From contig MU858045.1 of the NCBI GenBank assembly GCA_033297075.1, positions 868,001 to 932,000 on the forward strand: a DNA stretch of 64,000 nucleotides, in the 5' to 3' direction. Source of the stretch: Rhypophila decipiens (Eukaryota > Ascomycota > Sordariomycetes > Sordariales > Naviculisporaceae). Below the pieces are notes generated by a model. That model made no database searches. It was given only the letters and a program-made list of their open reading frames with translations, and was not told where the DNA came from. The position numbers were made by a program, and so were the translations under genes. This document shows positions 1-10,792 of the stretch, in pieces. Within the stretch, counting starts at the first letter, position 1, and the number at the start of each line of letters is the position of its first letter.

Positions 1-2428
1 CGGGCACCTCCTGAGCGTTCATAGGATAGGCAAGAATGGCACTCTGGGATCTGGATGAGCTTTGGCAAGAGACCTTTGTTTGATATCTTTTGATGCCTCA
101 CTCAATGCTTTTACAGTAGGTATCTCTCTACTAACACGGAACTAACTTGAGACGGGCAGACTGTGTCCGCACCTCTTCTGGCTATGAAGTATTGTCCTGC
201 ATTAGAACCGCATTTCGTTGAGACTACAACCTCAACGATCAATATCGGAGCGCCATTTCGACCTGAAGAAGTCCACGGAGATGTCTGTCTGTCAGCCCAA
301 TATCACCCACCGTCGTTTATGCTCCTCTGTTATCAGAGGTCATCCTCGTATTCTCGCGCATGTATATGTCACTAACAACGTAGAGGTAACGGCCTTGTCT
401 TACCAAGAATACCAAGGCTTCTATAATGCCAGAATGTTACTAGATTTGGATATTACATGGACAGTTTGCACAAGTAGCCGCCTCTGCGACCTCCATTTGG
501 CGCCTAATTTGCCCTACCTGTCACTCCATGCATAATGATGATTCACCATTATGATATCGTTTTTGAGTGATCCAAAATATGATATATCACATTTCAGATA
601 CCTCTTCGGTTGCTCATGCTTCTTTCCTTTTGTTTTATGCCAATTTTCCCCCCTATGACGCGACTCAGGGTGTTGGTTACTTTCAGAGCTACAGCCTCAT
701 GCAGCGTACAGTCATGATAGATGATGCCTACATGTCTCCTCTCTGTCGATATTACATTATGCAGGCGGCCACCCCGATAAATCAACCAAAACGGCATAAA
801 ACAAAGCCAGAAACAGAAACAAACTCGTCCTCCGTACGTCGTACAACAGCGACAGCATCGATATCAGCAAGCGAGCAAGAAGAAGTTTGCCTGGATTATT
901 TGGGAGAGAACACGTGCGTGGTCTCTATTGGGTCGAGGTATCTGATTGGCACGGACAAGTCTCCGTCCGTGAAACTAAACCTGATCGAGTTGAAGATCTC
1001 GGACGATGCGGTGAGTACCGATGCTCAATGATGGCTGTATGACGGCGTCGGGTCGGTGGTCCGGAAGCCGACGTCCCGATGTTTGCGTGTCGATTTGTAT
1101 ACAGTATGTCGCATTACTCAATATTCTTTTCCTTTTCCTTTTTTTCTCTTTTTCTTTTTCTATTTTCCATTTTCCATTTGTTGTTATGGTTGGTCCGACC
1201 TCCCTCCCTCCGGTATAGCATACCGAGTATAGATGCTGGTGTATCGGTGCCGTCAAGAGACATAATTCATCAAAACGAACGAACAAACAGGAACGTCCGG
1301 AGATTCTTCCGGTCATTTTTCTTATTGTTGGAGGTGTAGGTGTTACAACATGAATTCAATAGCTAAACAAAACTCACAGAGCACAGCATGAACACCTCAG
1401 GTCCGACGGAACATGACATTCGTACATCCAGCCATCCATCCCGTATGCCGTGTCACGCTCGGGCGGACGCCGGGGAGTGGAGCCGGCTCGTGTTGCGTGT
1501 TGAGGTGGGTGGTTGTCATATTTCTTTTTCCTTACCAAAGTTCTCGGTCTTGCTGCTGCGGGATGAGTTTCTGTTGGTGCGCTTCTGGCTGTTTGTGTAA
1601 GGTATGGGTGAGTAAGTATTTGTCAGTAGAATTGAGTGAGTGCGAGTATGAAATGCGAGTGAGATGATGGAGATATGGTAAAGGGTGAGTCCAGTCTTGA
1701 GCCTCTTTGTACTTGGTGTCGAGTGTAACAATGGGGGTAATGCGAGCATAACAATGAGCACAAGACTGAGGATAGAAGCAAGTATGAGTAAGTATGAGAG
1801 CGGGTGTAAGGGGGAGTATGGAAGTGAGGATATAAGTGAATATGAAGGTGAGTATGAGGATATGAGAGTGAGGCGGAAGTGAGGATGAGAGTGAGAGTGA
1901 ACCTAAGTATGAGAGATTGAGTATATGGGAAATCATATAATAAATATCATCACCAACAATGGCATCACAGCTCTGATAGGTGATACTTTGTTCAAGCCAG
2001 GATAGAGAGAGATCTAGTGGAATATCAGATTGGATCACAAAACCATTGATCGTTCTGAGGCGCAGTTATAAGTAAATACCATAGTTACCACGCCTCGTGG
2101 TGATGATGAGACAAGAGTATTACTCATATCTATTCATACTCATGAAGGGCCCTGGAGTCTTGATAAATCATCATGAATATAGTAACCTCCTTAGCTCAAG
2201 CGAGGCAAGACGTTTGAGCACCAGGGTTACTTTGTAAGCTCAAAGGCAGGAGGAGTGGATGAAAGAAAAAGGTCTCAGGGGGTAGGTAGCAAGAACCTCT
2301 GATTATTTTGTCTAAACCATCATGATCTTTCTGCATCTTTTAGAGACATGGAAAGGAAATAGCGGAATGAACTCGGTCAAATGCCATCAGAGGGATTATA
2401 CATGGCCTTTCTATTCAGCACCAGTCAA
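1..2428. other. Intergenic region at left edge, no convincing gene
   Basis: I find no ORF here with family signals, credible splice partners or coding-like composition. The longest frames (about 150-170 codons) are low-complexity shadows. The stretch holds T-rich runs near 1125-1180, a CACGTG hexamer near 910 and the purine-rich repeat at about 1600-1915. Its right part should include the 3' flank of COG4, which is on the minus strand and ends at 2429. Confidence 0.6.
1600..1915. repeat. Degenerate purine-rich GAGTATGA-type repeat
   Basis: The plus strand is made mostly of G, A and T in loosely repeated units such as GAGTATGA, AGTGAGTG and GTGAGGAT, with very few cytosines over about 300 bases. 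Copies are imperfect and the period drifts, so this is a decayed simple-sequence tract, not a clean tandem array. The reverse strand is the matching CTCATACTCAC-like pyrimidine tract and gives a spurious hydrophobic ORF. Confidence 0.6.
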
Positions 2429-5019
2429 TCAAGTCCTCACAAGCGTCCTAGCCCTGCGCATCTCCTCATCACTCAAAATCCAGCCCTCATCCGCCGCAAC
2501 CTCGTCATCCCACTCGTCATCCTCATAATTCGCCACCTCCAGTATCTGCCTCGTCCTTTCAAACATGCTCCTAACGCTATAATTCGACTTGCTGATCGTC
2601 TTGACGATCTGCTCAAAGTCCCGCGCCATGCGGATCGCTCCGTCAGGACTCGTCCGCCCGCCGGCATAGCTCCATATCCTCTTCTCGAGAATGCGTGCGA
2701 GGTACTCGGCCGTGCGGTCCAGCACGGCGGTAAATGTCCGCGGCGTCATCAGCCGCTCGATGGGCTTCATTAGTCTGTCCCACCCGTGCTCGAACGTGGC
2801 GGGGACTTGCTCGAGGAGCTCGTCCTTCTCCATGTCGTTTTGTGCGGCCAAGTCGGCCATCTCGTCGTCTGTCAGGGTGTAATCTGCATCGCGGAAGGTA
2901 TCGCTCAGAATGGGGCGAAGTCGCAGCTTGATGACCTGGCTGGTGAGCACGTTGATGGCCTCGCTGAGGAGCTCGTTGGATTTGGTGGTAAAGGAGGTGT
3001 TGAGCGAGTTCAGTCGAGTAGCGACATCTCTGGCGTCATTTTTGAACGGGAACGAGTCTTTCAGTGAGAGTGGTCGGTTGTTTTCAGTACCATTCTGCTC
3101 GCCTGCGGGCGTCAACAGGGCCGTGGTGATGCGTGCTATGTACTCGTTGGACATGTCCAAGCTATTGATCAAAATAATAAATGCAATGATTTTGTCTTCG
3201 GGGGGAAATCCTCCTGCTACGGCGGGTCTGGGGTATGACTCGTCCTTCATTTTCGTTTGGATCATGCGCAAAAAGTCGGAGCCGAGGAGGGTCGAGATGG
3301 TGGGAACCACCTGGTCTACCACGGCCTTTTGTGACGTCGAGATGGACTTTTCTATCAGCGTGTTGACAATGTACATGACATCGTCTACTGCCGAGATGAT
3401 GTACGGTGGGTTGTTGTCGATCGGCCTGTTCATGTTGAGGGACAGTCCGGCCAAGGGCTCATCCATCTGGAACGCCTTCTCGACTGATCGTCGGAAGAAG
3501 AAAGTGGTGAGCACGCTGTATGGAGTGAGTAGTTTTCCTGTAACCTTTCGGCTCAGGTTAGACTTGGTCAGGACTTCTGGGATATCAAGAGGTGCGTCCT
3601 CTGGCGCGTCGGGCTCCTGTCAGTCACCAAGTCGTTAGCTAAGCCATCCATAATCAGAGTCATAATTCAGGATAGTCTCACCCTGCACTTGGCCGCCAGA
3701 AAGCGCGAATAAAGCGACCACCGGCCCAGCATAAACGCGATCTCGCTCAACAGCGCATGAACCTCCTTCATATTGACCCCTTCGTCCTCGCTGTTCCTCA
3801 CAGCCCCAGCACCACCATCATTATTCGACCCTCCCACCGCAGGCGAATTGACCCTCGGCGTGCCCCCAAACCCCCTCTGCTGGGGCAGGAAACTCTGCAC
3901 GAGGAACGAAAACGGGTAACTCTTGACATCCGTCAGCCTCCTATCCACCGCGCGCTCGTCATTCCACGCGTCGAGTATGATGCCCCCCTGAACATCTGCC
4001 TCAACCTGTAACCGCTCAATGACCTTGACCATCTTGCCCGTGCCATAGTGTCGTTCAACCAGGCCGCCATGTAAATCCACAATCCTCGCAACATGATCAA
4101 ACAGCCTCGTCAGCGCATTCGCATAAAACAGCCCGCCCTTGTCAATATTCGCCCCGTCCTTCAAGACCGCCCTCGCAGTCCCCGCAACACCCTGACACAC
4201 ATAACTCCCATACACATCGAGGCCCTCATCTCCCCGCCCAATCAAGGGAAACAACTTGAAAAACCTTGTAACCCTCGCATCATCACCCTCCCCAGCAGCA
4301 CGCTTAAACTCACGCAAAAACAACGAGCATAAACTCTCCCTCGCATTCTCAAGCGTAACCCACGGCGCATCGGGAACCTCAACACTAGGCACAACCGCAC
4401 AGGCAAACCCGCCCTTGACAATCTCCTCCGGGACCCTTGCCGCGCGGGCTATATACCCGGCCGCAGCTTCCCAGTCTTGAGGAGCACCCATCGACCCAAC
4501 CACGCCGGCCACACATGCTTTAAGTTCAGCCACTTGCTCCACAACGCGGAGTGTATCTTCCACGCGCTGCTTTTCCAAATCAAGGGTGCGCACGCGGGAC
4601 GAGAGATGACTGGCTGTTTCTGAGGCCGAGGAGAGCATATTATTCGAGACTGTGCGGCTGGCGATTACCTGGTCGCCTAGGTTGGCGCGGAGGTTGTCGA
4701 GGCGGGAGAGCGAGCGGGTGATGTCATTCTGGTGCGATTGGAGCAGGCCGTTTAGCCTCGTCGTGAGCGATGTTTCGCGCGCGTGGAGGGCTGCGAGGGC
4801 TGCGCGGATCTCGGAGGGTGTCGTCGCTGATGGCGCGAGGAGGGGTGTTTTGGGGTCCATCTTGGTTGTTTGTTGATGTTTCGTTTGTATTAATATGGGA
4901 GGAAGGCCAGTCGGAGCTGGTGCTGAGGGGGCCATGGTGTTGCTCATGCGCGATGACGAGAATGTGCTGGTGGGTTTGGTAGAATTGAATGCGCCGCCAT
5001 TGGAAAGGGCAGCAGACAT
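2429..5019 (-). CDS. COG4: Conserved oligomeric Golgi complex subunit 4 (COG4)
   Basis: Two exons give about 841 residues: 5019-3682 (446 codons, phase 0) and 3616-2429. The 65-bp intron starts GTGAGA, has a GCTAAC branch site and ends GACAG. COG4 is a lobe A subunit of the COG tether, which captures vesicles recycling within the Golgi and binds SNAREs and the Sly1-type SM protein. The N-terminal half has the family coiled-coil region with LDLEKQRVEDTLRVVEQV, then a FFKLFPLIGRGDEGLDVYGS block that corresponds to the FFKIFPL..EGL block of animal and yeast COG4. The first 60 or so residues are Ser/Pro/Thr-rich and probably disordered. Exon 2 holds the C-terminal helical domain and ends in an acidic patch (YEDDEWDDE) before an RRARTLVRT tail. 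The ATG at 5019 is the most upstream in frame; ATGs about 25-55 codons later are possible alternatives. Length and order fit fungal COG4. Confidence 0.9.
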
Positions 5020-5779
5020 TTATTTTTTGTCCACAGAATCCTTGCCGCCTCTCAGTTGTTCGCCATATCGCCCATCAATTAATTCAGTCCCCGGCCTGTG
5101 CTGAAAAGTCCAAGTTGTTCGTCGGTTCGGGTCAGGTTGCGAAGTGTTGAGTTGCATGTCGGTCGGCAACCGTAATGGACAGTTGGAGATTAGATTAGAT
5201 CGATCGGCGGCCGGGAGACGAAGAGGTGGAGCCCACTGGACCGTGCTTGATGCCCCGCAATTCCGGCCACCGGAACCTTGTTTAGCTTCCGGCCGAACAA
5301 CGGCAGACCGAACGAGAACCGGACCGCATCAAATTAGGTTCGGCTCGGCTGGGAACAACCGGATTACTTTTGGAAAAAGAAATATCTTGAAAAATGCCGC
5401 AACGAATTACTCCCAATTGCACAGAACAATGAGACGGAGCGAGCAATTACAACACACAACACCAAAAAATGATTTCATGGTAAAGGGATAAAATATATAA
5501 CATGTAAACATGTGTATATGAATGCTTATGTGTGAACCTCGCCCCGAACCATAAAACCAACACAAAAGAAAAGACAAAACAGTTCACCAAATAGTCGAGC
5601 CAGACCTCCACCCGCTTATCGCCTCATACAATACATTCAAGCCAGTCAGTTCATTTAGAGTACACCGATTATCGATCCGCTTTTCCACCCTACCTCCCTT
5701 TTGACACCACCGGAAGAACTGAAAGGCTCATTATTCTGGTCTAGTCATTCGCATTATATAAAAAAACCCGCAGGCCAGT
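5020..5779. promoter_or_regulatory. COG4 upstream region, with clustered CCGGA motifs
   Basis: This 760-bp gap separates the COG4 start (5019) from the PMR1 stop (5780); both genes read leftward. It must hold the COG4 promoter and the PMR1 terminator. Around 5255-5355 there are repeated CCGGA/TCCGG elements, including the inverted repeat TTCCGG-CCA-CCGGAA at 5261-5275. The part nearest PMR1 (5450-5780) is A/T-rich, as expected of a 3' flank. I see no coding gene. Confidence 0.5.
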
Positions 5780-8700
5780 CTAGACAGCCTGACTATATCC
5801 CCCTCTAGCTCCAATCACGCCTGATGATTGTCTCCCGTACTTCCACCACTTCCTAATTTCGTCCGCCCAAAAGACACTGCTACATAGCAGAACCAGTCTC
5901 CCCAGATCTCCGAGCCCCAGAGCCTCCGTCTGGAAGACATCCTGTAGCCAAGGGAAGTAAATAACCAATAACTGGCCCGCTAAACTGAGCGAAACGGCCC
6001 AGTTGAACAACACGTTCGAGAAAACACCAACCTCGCCCCGGAGCACAGATTTGGACTCTGACCGACAGGTCAGCGCATTGAACATGTCAAAGAGAACAAA
6101 GCAGGTAAAAGTCATGGTCGTATCACGACGCGTGACTTCCTTGTCCTGCATTTCATGTCTGTAAACCAACATGGTGCCGATCATGATGATAAAGGCTTGA
6201 GTGAGGACACGCGTGATGAGCGGACGGGTGAGGACCGCGTCGTTGCGCCTCCGTGGTGGGCGGTTCATGACGTCCTTGTCGACAGCTTCGACGCCCAGTG
6301 ATTGAGCCGGAGGTCCATCCATGATAATATCTGCGCGAACATTTCAGTCAGTATTCGATGTGAATCACAAGGTCAGGTGCGCACTCACTGATCCAAAGAA
6401 TCTGCATCGCATTAAGCGGTGACTTGAACCCCAAACAAGTACACAGCAGCACAAGCGACAGACCAGCCGCGCTTGTGCTCAGCTGGAAGGTCAAAAAGTT
6501 CTGGATATTGTTGAAGATGCCTTTTCCTTCTTCGATGGCATGCAAAATAGTTGAAAAGTCGTCGTCGGTCAAGATCATGTCAGCCGCCTCCTTGGCCACA
6601 TCAGTCCCATGCCGACCCATGGCAATGCCGATATCAGCCCGTTTGAGCGCCGGAGCGTCGTTGACACCATCTCCCGTCATGGCGACAATATCACCGCGGG
6701 ATTGAAGGGCCTTGACGATCTTGAGCTTGTGGTCCGGGTTGGTGCGGGCGAAGATGGTAGTGTGGTCCATGGCTTGCGCGAGTTCCGCGTCCGTCATCTG
6801 GTCAATCTCGTCGCCTCTAAGAACAGACCGGACTGTGATCTGGTTGGCACCATGTTCGGAGGGAGCGGCAATGGCCATGCCAAGTTGCTTGCCAATGGCA
6901 AGGGCGGTGCTTTCGGCATCGCCCGTGATCATGATGACCTTGACACGGCCACGCATCAGTTTCCTGATTGAACGTCCGACGCCAGGTCTCGGAGGATCAC
7001 TCATGCCAACCAGACCTGCAAATGTGAGACCTCGGTACTGCTCCTCAACATCTTGCCGGCTGGTCCGATCCGACTTGTCCGGAGTAGTGCTTCTAGTAGC
7101 TGACCTGTTCTTGGAAGTCCTTGCTACGGGCCCGCTGGCAAAGGCCAAAACTCGGAGACCCTGTGAGGCCATCTTCTCGGCTGCGTCGAGCGCTTCCTGC
7201 CTTCGGGTCGAGTCCATGACGAATTCTCTCCCATCCTTGGTGAAATAAGTATCGCACGTGTCAAGAATTCTGTCGATGGCGCCCTTTATGTACGCAAACT
7301 CCTTGTCGTTCCTACCGCCCTCGGAAGTTCCGATAATGACACCCATCCACTTCCGTTCCGAGCTGAAAGGCGTCTCATTGACTCGGGGCCCAATGCTGTC
7401 ACGAATGTCGTGTTCCTTGAATCGATCGAGGAGATCCAACATGGCCACATCTGTTGGTTGTCCGATCCATCTGGTATATGTAGAAGCATGATCTCTCGAC
7501 TCCGTAGACGAGAGGACAGCTCTAGACGCAGCCGATTCATCGGTGTATTTGGGCGCCAGACGGGCATTGTTGGCAACGTTGCCGATGCGCAGAATCCGTA
7601 GGGTAGCAGGGTCGGGCTGGGACTCGGTGGCCTCGTCATCAGAATCGACATCAATGGCATCACCGGCGCCGAAAAACCACATCTTGGTTGTAGTCATGTG
7701 GTTCATTGTCAGCGTCCCCGTCTTGTCTGTGCAGACCACATTGACCGAACCAAGAGTCTCAACCTTGGGCATCTTGCGTACAATGGCATTATGCTTGGCC
7801 ATACGATGGACTCCCAGGGCCAAAGTTACGGTGACGATGATAGGAAGGCCCTCAGGAATAGCCGCGACAGCGAGAGATATAGAGATGGTAAACATTTCTA
7901 ACAGCTTCTTGCCCTGCAACCAGCCGACCAACGATATCAATCCAATGATAGCAAAGGACATGTTGCTGAGTTTTCGTCCTAACTCGTCCATGGACTTTTG
8001 AAGAGGCGATCGAGGGCTGTCGTTTTCAGACACGCTTGCTGCGATCGATCCGAAATGGGTATTCCCTCCAGTCGCAAAGACAATGCCTTGCCCATATCCC
8101 GACTTGACAAGAGTGCCCATTTCGGCGATATTCTTTTCGTTATCGTGGTCGTTGAGCACAACACTTCCATTCGGGGTGATTGGGCTTGGCACTTGTAACG
8201 AACCATCTCCATAGCTGGCGGCGACTGCCCCGGGTCTCGGTCTCGCTTCTGCTACTATCCTGACGGGCTCGTTTTCTCCCGTCAGATTCGACGCATCGAT
8301 TGTCAAATCCAGTGCCTTGGTGACCCGGATATCCGCAGGTATACGGTCGCCGGTGGTGAAGAGAACCAGGTCGCCTGGCACCAGCTGTGCTGCCATGACC
8401 TTTGATGATGTGGAATCAATCGTTTCCTCGTCGATAGGCGTAAGAGAGCCCGAGCTCGAGCTCGCTCCCTCGGCATCATCATCATTGGCCGCTGGAAAAG
8501 TCGACGGTCGTGGAGAAGAAGACCCCTTGGGCCTGTGTTTTCGTACCAGATGGGCATGGTTCGGGACCAGATGATTGAGCGCCTCGATCGACTTCTCGGA
8601 CCTATATTCCTGCACAAACCCTACAGCCACAACAATCGTGACGGCCACTGTTATACTTATTGCATCGTCTACATTTCCCACCAGTATTGAAGCGCCTGCC

Positions 8701-9122
8701 GACGCAAGGAGTAATAATATTAAGGGTTCTTGAAATTGTTTGGCAAAACGTAGCCATAGCGGTTCTGGTTCCTCGTGTGGTATTTCGTTTGGACCGTGAT
8801 CGCGTAATCTCGAAAGAGCTTCGGAAGGCGAAAGACCATCATGTAGATGCGTTTCTAATGCAGCGGCCGTCTCGGCGGGCGTCATGTAGGAGAATTGATG
8901 GGCCGTACTCTGTATGATGTTAGTCAGACATGTGCATCATGTATAGCTGGCAAGGACAGGTAGTCCTACCCTTGATTGCGCCGATGTCGTCCTATTAGGT
9001 TGTCTCGGCGATGACGACCTCGATGGGTCCAGGGATCCAGGGGGGGCGAGCTTGTCTTGGGTCGAGGGGCCATGGTACAGAGGCAAGCCACTATCCTGGT
9101 CTTTTCTTGTGAGTCGGTCCAT
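5780..9122 (-). CDS. PMR1: Golgi P-type Ca2+/Mn2+-transporting ATPase, PMR1/SPCA type
   Basis: Three exons encode about 1074 residues: 9122-8970, 8909-6389 and 6330-5780, with introns of 60 and 58 bp that have CTAAC and CTGAC branch sites. PMR1 pumps Ca2+ and Mn2+ into the Golgi lumen, supporting glycosylation, protein sorting and ion tolerance. Visible P-type ATPase landmarks are the actuator TGE (LTGENEP, about residue 262), the M4 motif [10 protein letters not shown], the phosphorylation loop DKTGTLT (about 446), and TGDGVNDAP (about 794). M6 reads [19 protein letters not shown]. It keeps the Asn, Asp and Gln matching yeast Pmr1 N774, D778 and Q783; the Gln is known to matter for Mn2+ selectivity. 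The second intron splits that M6 Asn codon, which confirms the junction. The ORF at 8885 is not the true start: joining it to the upstream exon restores [12 protein letters not shown], and the ATG at 9122 lies in CCACGATGG. Confidence 0.95.
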
Positions 9123-10792
9123 CGTGGTCAGGAGGAGAAGCAAGCCGGAGATGGCGATAGCAGATCAATGTCGTCGTGGGCGCAAGGGGGCCCGTCAGGG
9201 AATTGAGTTGCCCAAGTCGAGCGTCATCCACTCTGTCAGCGACGACTGCAGTCCAGATGGGATGAAAATGTTGCTTCGGACAAAAGAAAGCTAGATTGTC
9301 AACCCGGGCAATTGGTGACAGTAAAATAACATTGCCGGGTGTTTTGTGAATACTGTCAGCGGCGAAAATTGGAGGGTTGCCCCTTTTTGACGAATTGTTG
9401 AAAATGAAATAGAAACTTTTTGGTCTGGACTTTCGCAGATGGGTCAAAGTCAAATCCCCCAAAGGACTGGTCGCGTTGTCGTTGGTTGTGGAACGTGTTT
9501 AATTCGGCAGCCGGCGGGCGCATCCATGTTCCTTTTGCTGGGCAAGACTCCAGCACGTCCACCACAGAGTGCTTGTCGCCAACTCCAACCAAAATTTGGG
9601 GTGCATGAGGCTGAAAAGGGGAGCCTGTGGCCGTTGTGTAACCTGATTTACAGCACCTTTTTCTGGGGCAGAGGGACAACGAGATGCGACTTGTCTTTGT
9701 ACGCAGTGTCAAGGAGATTCTTCGAGACATTGTGCAGTCTATCAATATCAAGTCTTGAATTAGCTAAGAATCGTTGCATGGTCTTGCACATTTCACCTCG
9801 CAGACCAGCGGATGAAGAATGCTCATACTCCGTCCGTACCACTCGTCCCTATTTAAGTTAAAGATGTTGATATTAACTTGAGATACGAAGTACAGTACAC
9901 ATTGGAATAAACTTCATGCTCCAACTGGCTCTGGAATGAAGTATACAATGACCCATGAGAAGCTGAATTGATACATGCTTCTCTGGTCATCCGGAATGAG
10001 AACACCGGTGCACATGTTGACAACAGTCAATTGCCGCTTTTTGCACAAGTCCAGTTCTGCCAGTCAATGACTGGAGCCACAAAGTGACAATAAAACCGAC
10101 GCCGTTGATGTCAACAGTCAGGTACGCAGGAAACCAAGAATTACTAAGACCCCACTAACCTGATTCGGCCAAGTGTGTGATCACGTGATGACGGTTTTGG
10201 CCCGGTGGCTGGTGGCTGGTGTCCCGAAACCTTCCCAGCCTCTCAAATTTTGCTGGCACTGGCAATGTGGGTCTTGAATTTTTGTTTGAGCAATCCACAA
10301 TGACCCGTCACCCGGTTGCTTCGCTTCGCTTTTGTCCACTCATCTTGCACCTGAACCTTCAACACCTCACCCTCGTCCGCCTCCCCTCCCCCCTTTCTTT
10401 CTCCCGCTTCAACAAACAATCGCTTCATCGACCTCGTCGCCCGCTTGCGCTGCTGTCGCATATTCCGCCGCAGCATATTTTGAACGTTTTGCTCGGGTTC
10501 TTTTTGTTGTCGCATTTTACGCTCATTTGGAGGCGTCTTAGCTCTTATCTTGCTCAACGCGCGCCCTGCCTTGGTGCAAGCACAAAATCCGACGCGACTC
10601 TTCTTGTTTACCTTCCGCCACTCAACACCAGGTCACCCCCACAACCTCCCCCTCTCCGTCATAGTCTGGTCGCGTTCCGTCCACCGCCACAGTTCGTCTG
10701 CTGTTTGGCATAACCATTGTTGGCAATTGCTTCACCAATTCTCACTTGCTGCACACCCATATTGTATCATCCTCGTCGCTGCCGCCGCCGCC
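9123..10792. promoter_or_regulatory. Divergent promoter region between PMR1 and RAD21
   Basis: This 1.67-kb region separates the PMR1 start (minus strand) from the RAD21 start (plus strand). It holds a perfect 10-bp palindrome, ATCACGTGAT, at 10190-10199. Near 10556 and 10591 there are ACGCG-core sequences that resemble, but do not equal, the MluI cell-cycle box ACGCGT. Pyrimidine-rich stretches at 10360-10700 look like the RAD21 promoter and leader. The short ORFs in the region have no recognisable content. Confidence 0.45.
10190..10199. promoter_or_regulatory. Palindromic E-box ATCACGTGAT
   Basis: A CACGTG core extended to a perfect 10-bp palindrome, about 590 bp upstream of the RAD21 ATG and about 1.07 kb upstream of the PMR1 ATG. 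TCACGTG is the known site of Cbf1-type bHLH factors in ascomycetes. That this copy is used is inference. Confidence 0.4.

Noticed and set aside
1532..2038. 168-residue minus-strand ORF rich in Ser, Leu, His and Ile
   Set aside because: It is the reverse of the purine-rich repeat, so its regular pattern comes from the repeat.
5144..5491. 115-codon Arg-rich ORF upstream of COG4
   Set aside because: Composition follows the CCGGA motif cluster; no family signal, and it lies in a promoter region.
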